Position numbers and translations under genes: made by a program
Assembly: GCA_904066235.2 (NCBI GenBank)
Contig: CAJFCV020000004.1
Coordinates: 4,154,001 to 4,218,000, forward strand
Source of the DNA: Bursaphelenchus xylophilus
Taxonomy: Eukaryota; Nematoda; Chromadorea; Rhabditida; Aphelenchoididae
Direction: 5' to 3'
DNA length: 64,000 nt
Notes under the pieces: generated by a model
Told to the model about the DNA's origin: nothing
Databases searched by the model: none
Seen by the model: the letters and a program-made list of their open reading frames with translations, nothing else
Part shown: piece by piece, positions 61,915 to 64,000 of the stretch
Position numbering within the stretch: position 1 is the stretch's first letter
How the letters are laid out: the number at the start of each line of letters is the position of its first letter

Positions 61915-64000
61915 TTTACCTCAACTTTAGGCCGTCATATAACTTTTAAAACGGGTCAATTCTCGAAAAAATTTCAAAATCATAGTGCAGTAGAGAAAGG
62001 TTAGTAAAGCCGAAAAATTCCGACTTCAAAATGTAAGTCAAAACCCCAAAAATAAACATTTTGTGGGGAGTAAATTAAATTTTATTGGCGGCCATAAAAT
62101 CATAAAAATATTCGTTTCGAAAACGCGTTTTTCGGCCGCTCTCGGCCGCTCAGTCAATTCAATTTGTCAAATGTCAATTTCAGCATAAAATTTTCGGAAA
62201 GGTCCATAAAGAGGAGTGGGGGAAGAGGGGACTAAAAAGGGGATGGAAAAGTTTTGTTTATCCATGCATTAGCGGCCACTATTCGATTATATAATCATAG
62301 GCGCGGTCATGGTGGAAGCAAATGTCAACGGGCGGATAAATGCGCCAAGATAAATAGCCACATGCCTCAGGCTGTCTGCGGATGCCTGGGAAAGGAAGTA
62401 CTGTAAATTGAATAAAGTTATAGAGTAATAAGCAGAAGGCGGAGATGATGACAAAAAACAAGAGAAGAAATGGGATTTTTAGGAAAATTTTTTAAGTCAA
62501 ATGCAAAAGAAAGATAATGAATGATGAAAAAGGGCAATACAGTTTCCTAGGTATTCAATTTTTAGTCAAAACCAAGGTTATATTATTTTAGGTCATCAAA
62601 ATTGGCCTTTTCAAAATATGCGAAATTTCTCCAAGCTTGATATTCAGATTTGATTGAAATTTGGCATGCTTACTCATGATAGACCAGGAATGCATTTCTA
62701 AGAATGTTGTCTCAAAACTTTTGAACCGTATTTAAGAAAATGGAATTTTAAAAATTTTCGTAAAAATGTGTTTTCTCAAAATTTCCGATAAAAATCGGTC
62801 CAACAAATGCCTCAAGTTTAATTTCAGGAAATCTCCAGTAAAGAAGGAAGATCCAAGAACCTCAAGCTTCCTTCAGAATTCCTAAATTTGCTTGTTACTA
62901 TCTACAGTAACCCAAACCGCCCATATCTTTAATTTTGCCCAATTTTTCCCCAAAAATTCAGCGAATACCTGTCAAGCAATCAGCCCATTTTTAGTAATCT
63001 GAATACTATACAAAAACAATTTATTTCGAAAACGTTTCCCTTTCCTCTCCGATTCGAAATGACCGCTCTGAATGTGTGATAATCAAACAGAAATGACCGG
63101 TCTCCCCTTCGTTTTTATCAATTCATATGATCTAAGACGTTTTATTGGCCATTTTACAAAAGATTACAAGGTTTACAAAAAGGGAGAGAGAGAGAGAGGG
63201 GCGACCAAACGATTTCCACAAACATTTGGTCGTAAATTTGGGGAAACCTACGAATTTTGAAATTTGAGATTATCATAGGGATGGGTGAGGTGGGGAAAAG
63301 ACGGTGTTACAGAGTCATAGTATAAGACGAAGTTGAGTCAATGATGGTTATACATTTGTATGGGTATAAAAATTGATTTGAAATTATATAGACTTCAATT
63401 GAGACATTAGCCTTTCCAAGCGGACCTTATTTTAGACATCAGATAGGTAGAGGTAAAATTGGTGAACAAGGAAAACTTTGCCTGATAAATTTAAAATTTC
63501 TTACATATTATACAAGTAAAATTCATGGTGAATGATTGCAATGTATCTAAAAAACATTTAAGCCACCAGTTCGGAGAGAGCGACCTTATTTTGGACAGCA
63601 GTGCCAAATATAAGTAAAAATCGGAGAATCGAATTTTGGCCGGTCAACTACAATAAAATGACAACTTCCATAAAATTCATGGAACATCAGCCATACAAAA
63701 CATCCGTCAAATCTCATTATTCTCTAATTTTCCCTCCAAAATCTGGTCATCAGCTGGCTCAAGTCCAATATAAATGAGGCCCCCAGATCGGCGGAAGGGC
63801 GAAAATTATATTATATATGCATAAATAAATGGAAAAATCTTGGCTCTCGAGAGGCGAATGAGTAAGATTAGCTGACACCGCACCGAATGTTGCGCAAGGC
63901 CGGGGGTGCAGCCAGGGTAGGGCTCTGGGAATAAATAATATGAAGGAAATGCAGATTAAATGTCGAAAAAGGGAATGGAAATGTGGGATGTGAACTTGAA
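61915..64000. other. intergenic to end of window, no gene seen
   Basis: No coding frame joins up. Two related 20-bp segments containing GACCTTATTTTRGACA occur at about 63422 and 63586. It probably includes the promoter of the zeste-like gene. Confidence 0.5.

Overview
The window is nuclear DNA of a nematode. The genes are split by many short introns with the nematode-type acceptor (TTTTCAG or TTTTAG), several start codons lie a few bases after such an acceptor (a sign of trans-splicing of a spliced leader), and the BK channel and VDAC proteins read like nematode orthologues. I cannot name the species. Exon joins were made by eye; for every multi-exon gene the codon phases close across all introns.

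Layout. 1-726 (+): 3' end of a two-box HMG protein (mitochondrial TFAM/HMG-5-like). 727-9940: no gene, several repeats. 9941-18320 (+): complete BK calcium-activated potassium channel slo-1, 17 coding positions, with a mutually exclusive exon pair. 19543-20633 (+): VDAC porin. 22143-50372 (-): a complete class XVIII myosin with PDZ domain, 17 exons, two internal first exons for motorless forms, and a giant intron (25175-39808) that contains a BED zinc finger gene (25550-26941, -). 51526-53083 (-): vps-26 of the retromer. 53305-54903 (-): HAD phosphatase with two duplicated alternative first exons. 57103-59112 (-): glutaminase without ankyrin repeats. 60277-61894 (-): zeste-type Myb/SANT-like factor. 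The rest to 64000 shows no gene.

The genes are unrelated housekeeping, muscle/neuronal and transcription genes, and no operon is evident. What ties the window together is the repeat content. There are long palindromic elements ending in CAAGG with 3-bp TNA target duplications (5218-6378, 17427-17874, 40953-41300, 41934-43991) and palindromic elements starting CAGKG or CAGGG with TA duplications (15775-16163, 25904-26169, 55985-56806, probably 20751-21577). Two of the CAAGG elements carry tRNA-like pol III box pairs in their arms. A separate repeat joins a 5S rRNA segment to a tRNA-type B box (8846 and 49359). The most unusual object is the 2-kb element at 41934-43991: it carries tRNA-like arms, three different tandem arrays and, in one arm only, a complete first coding exon.
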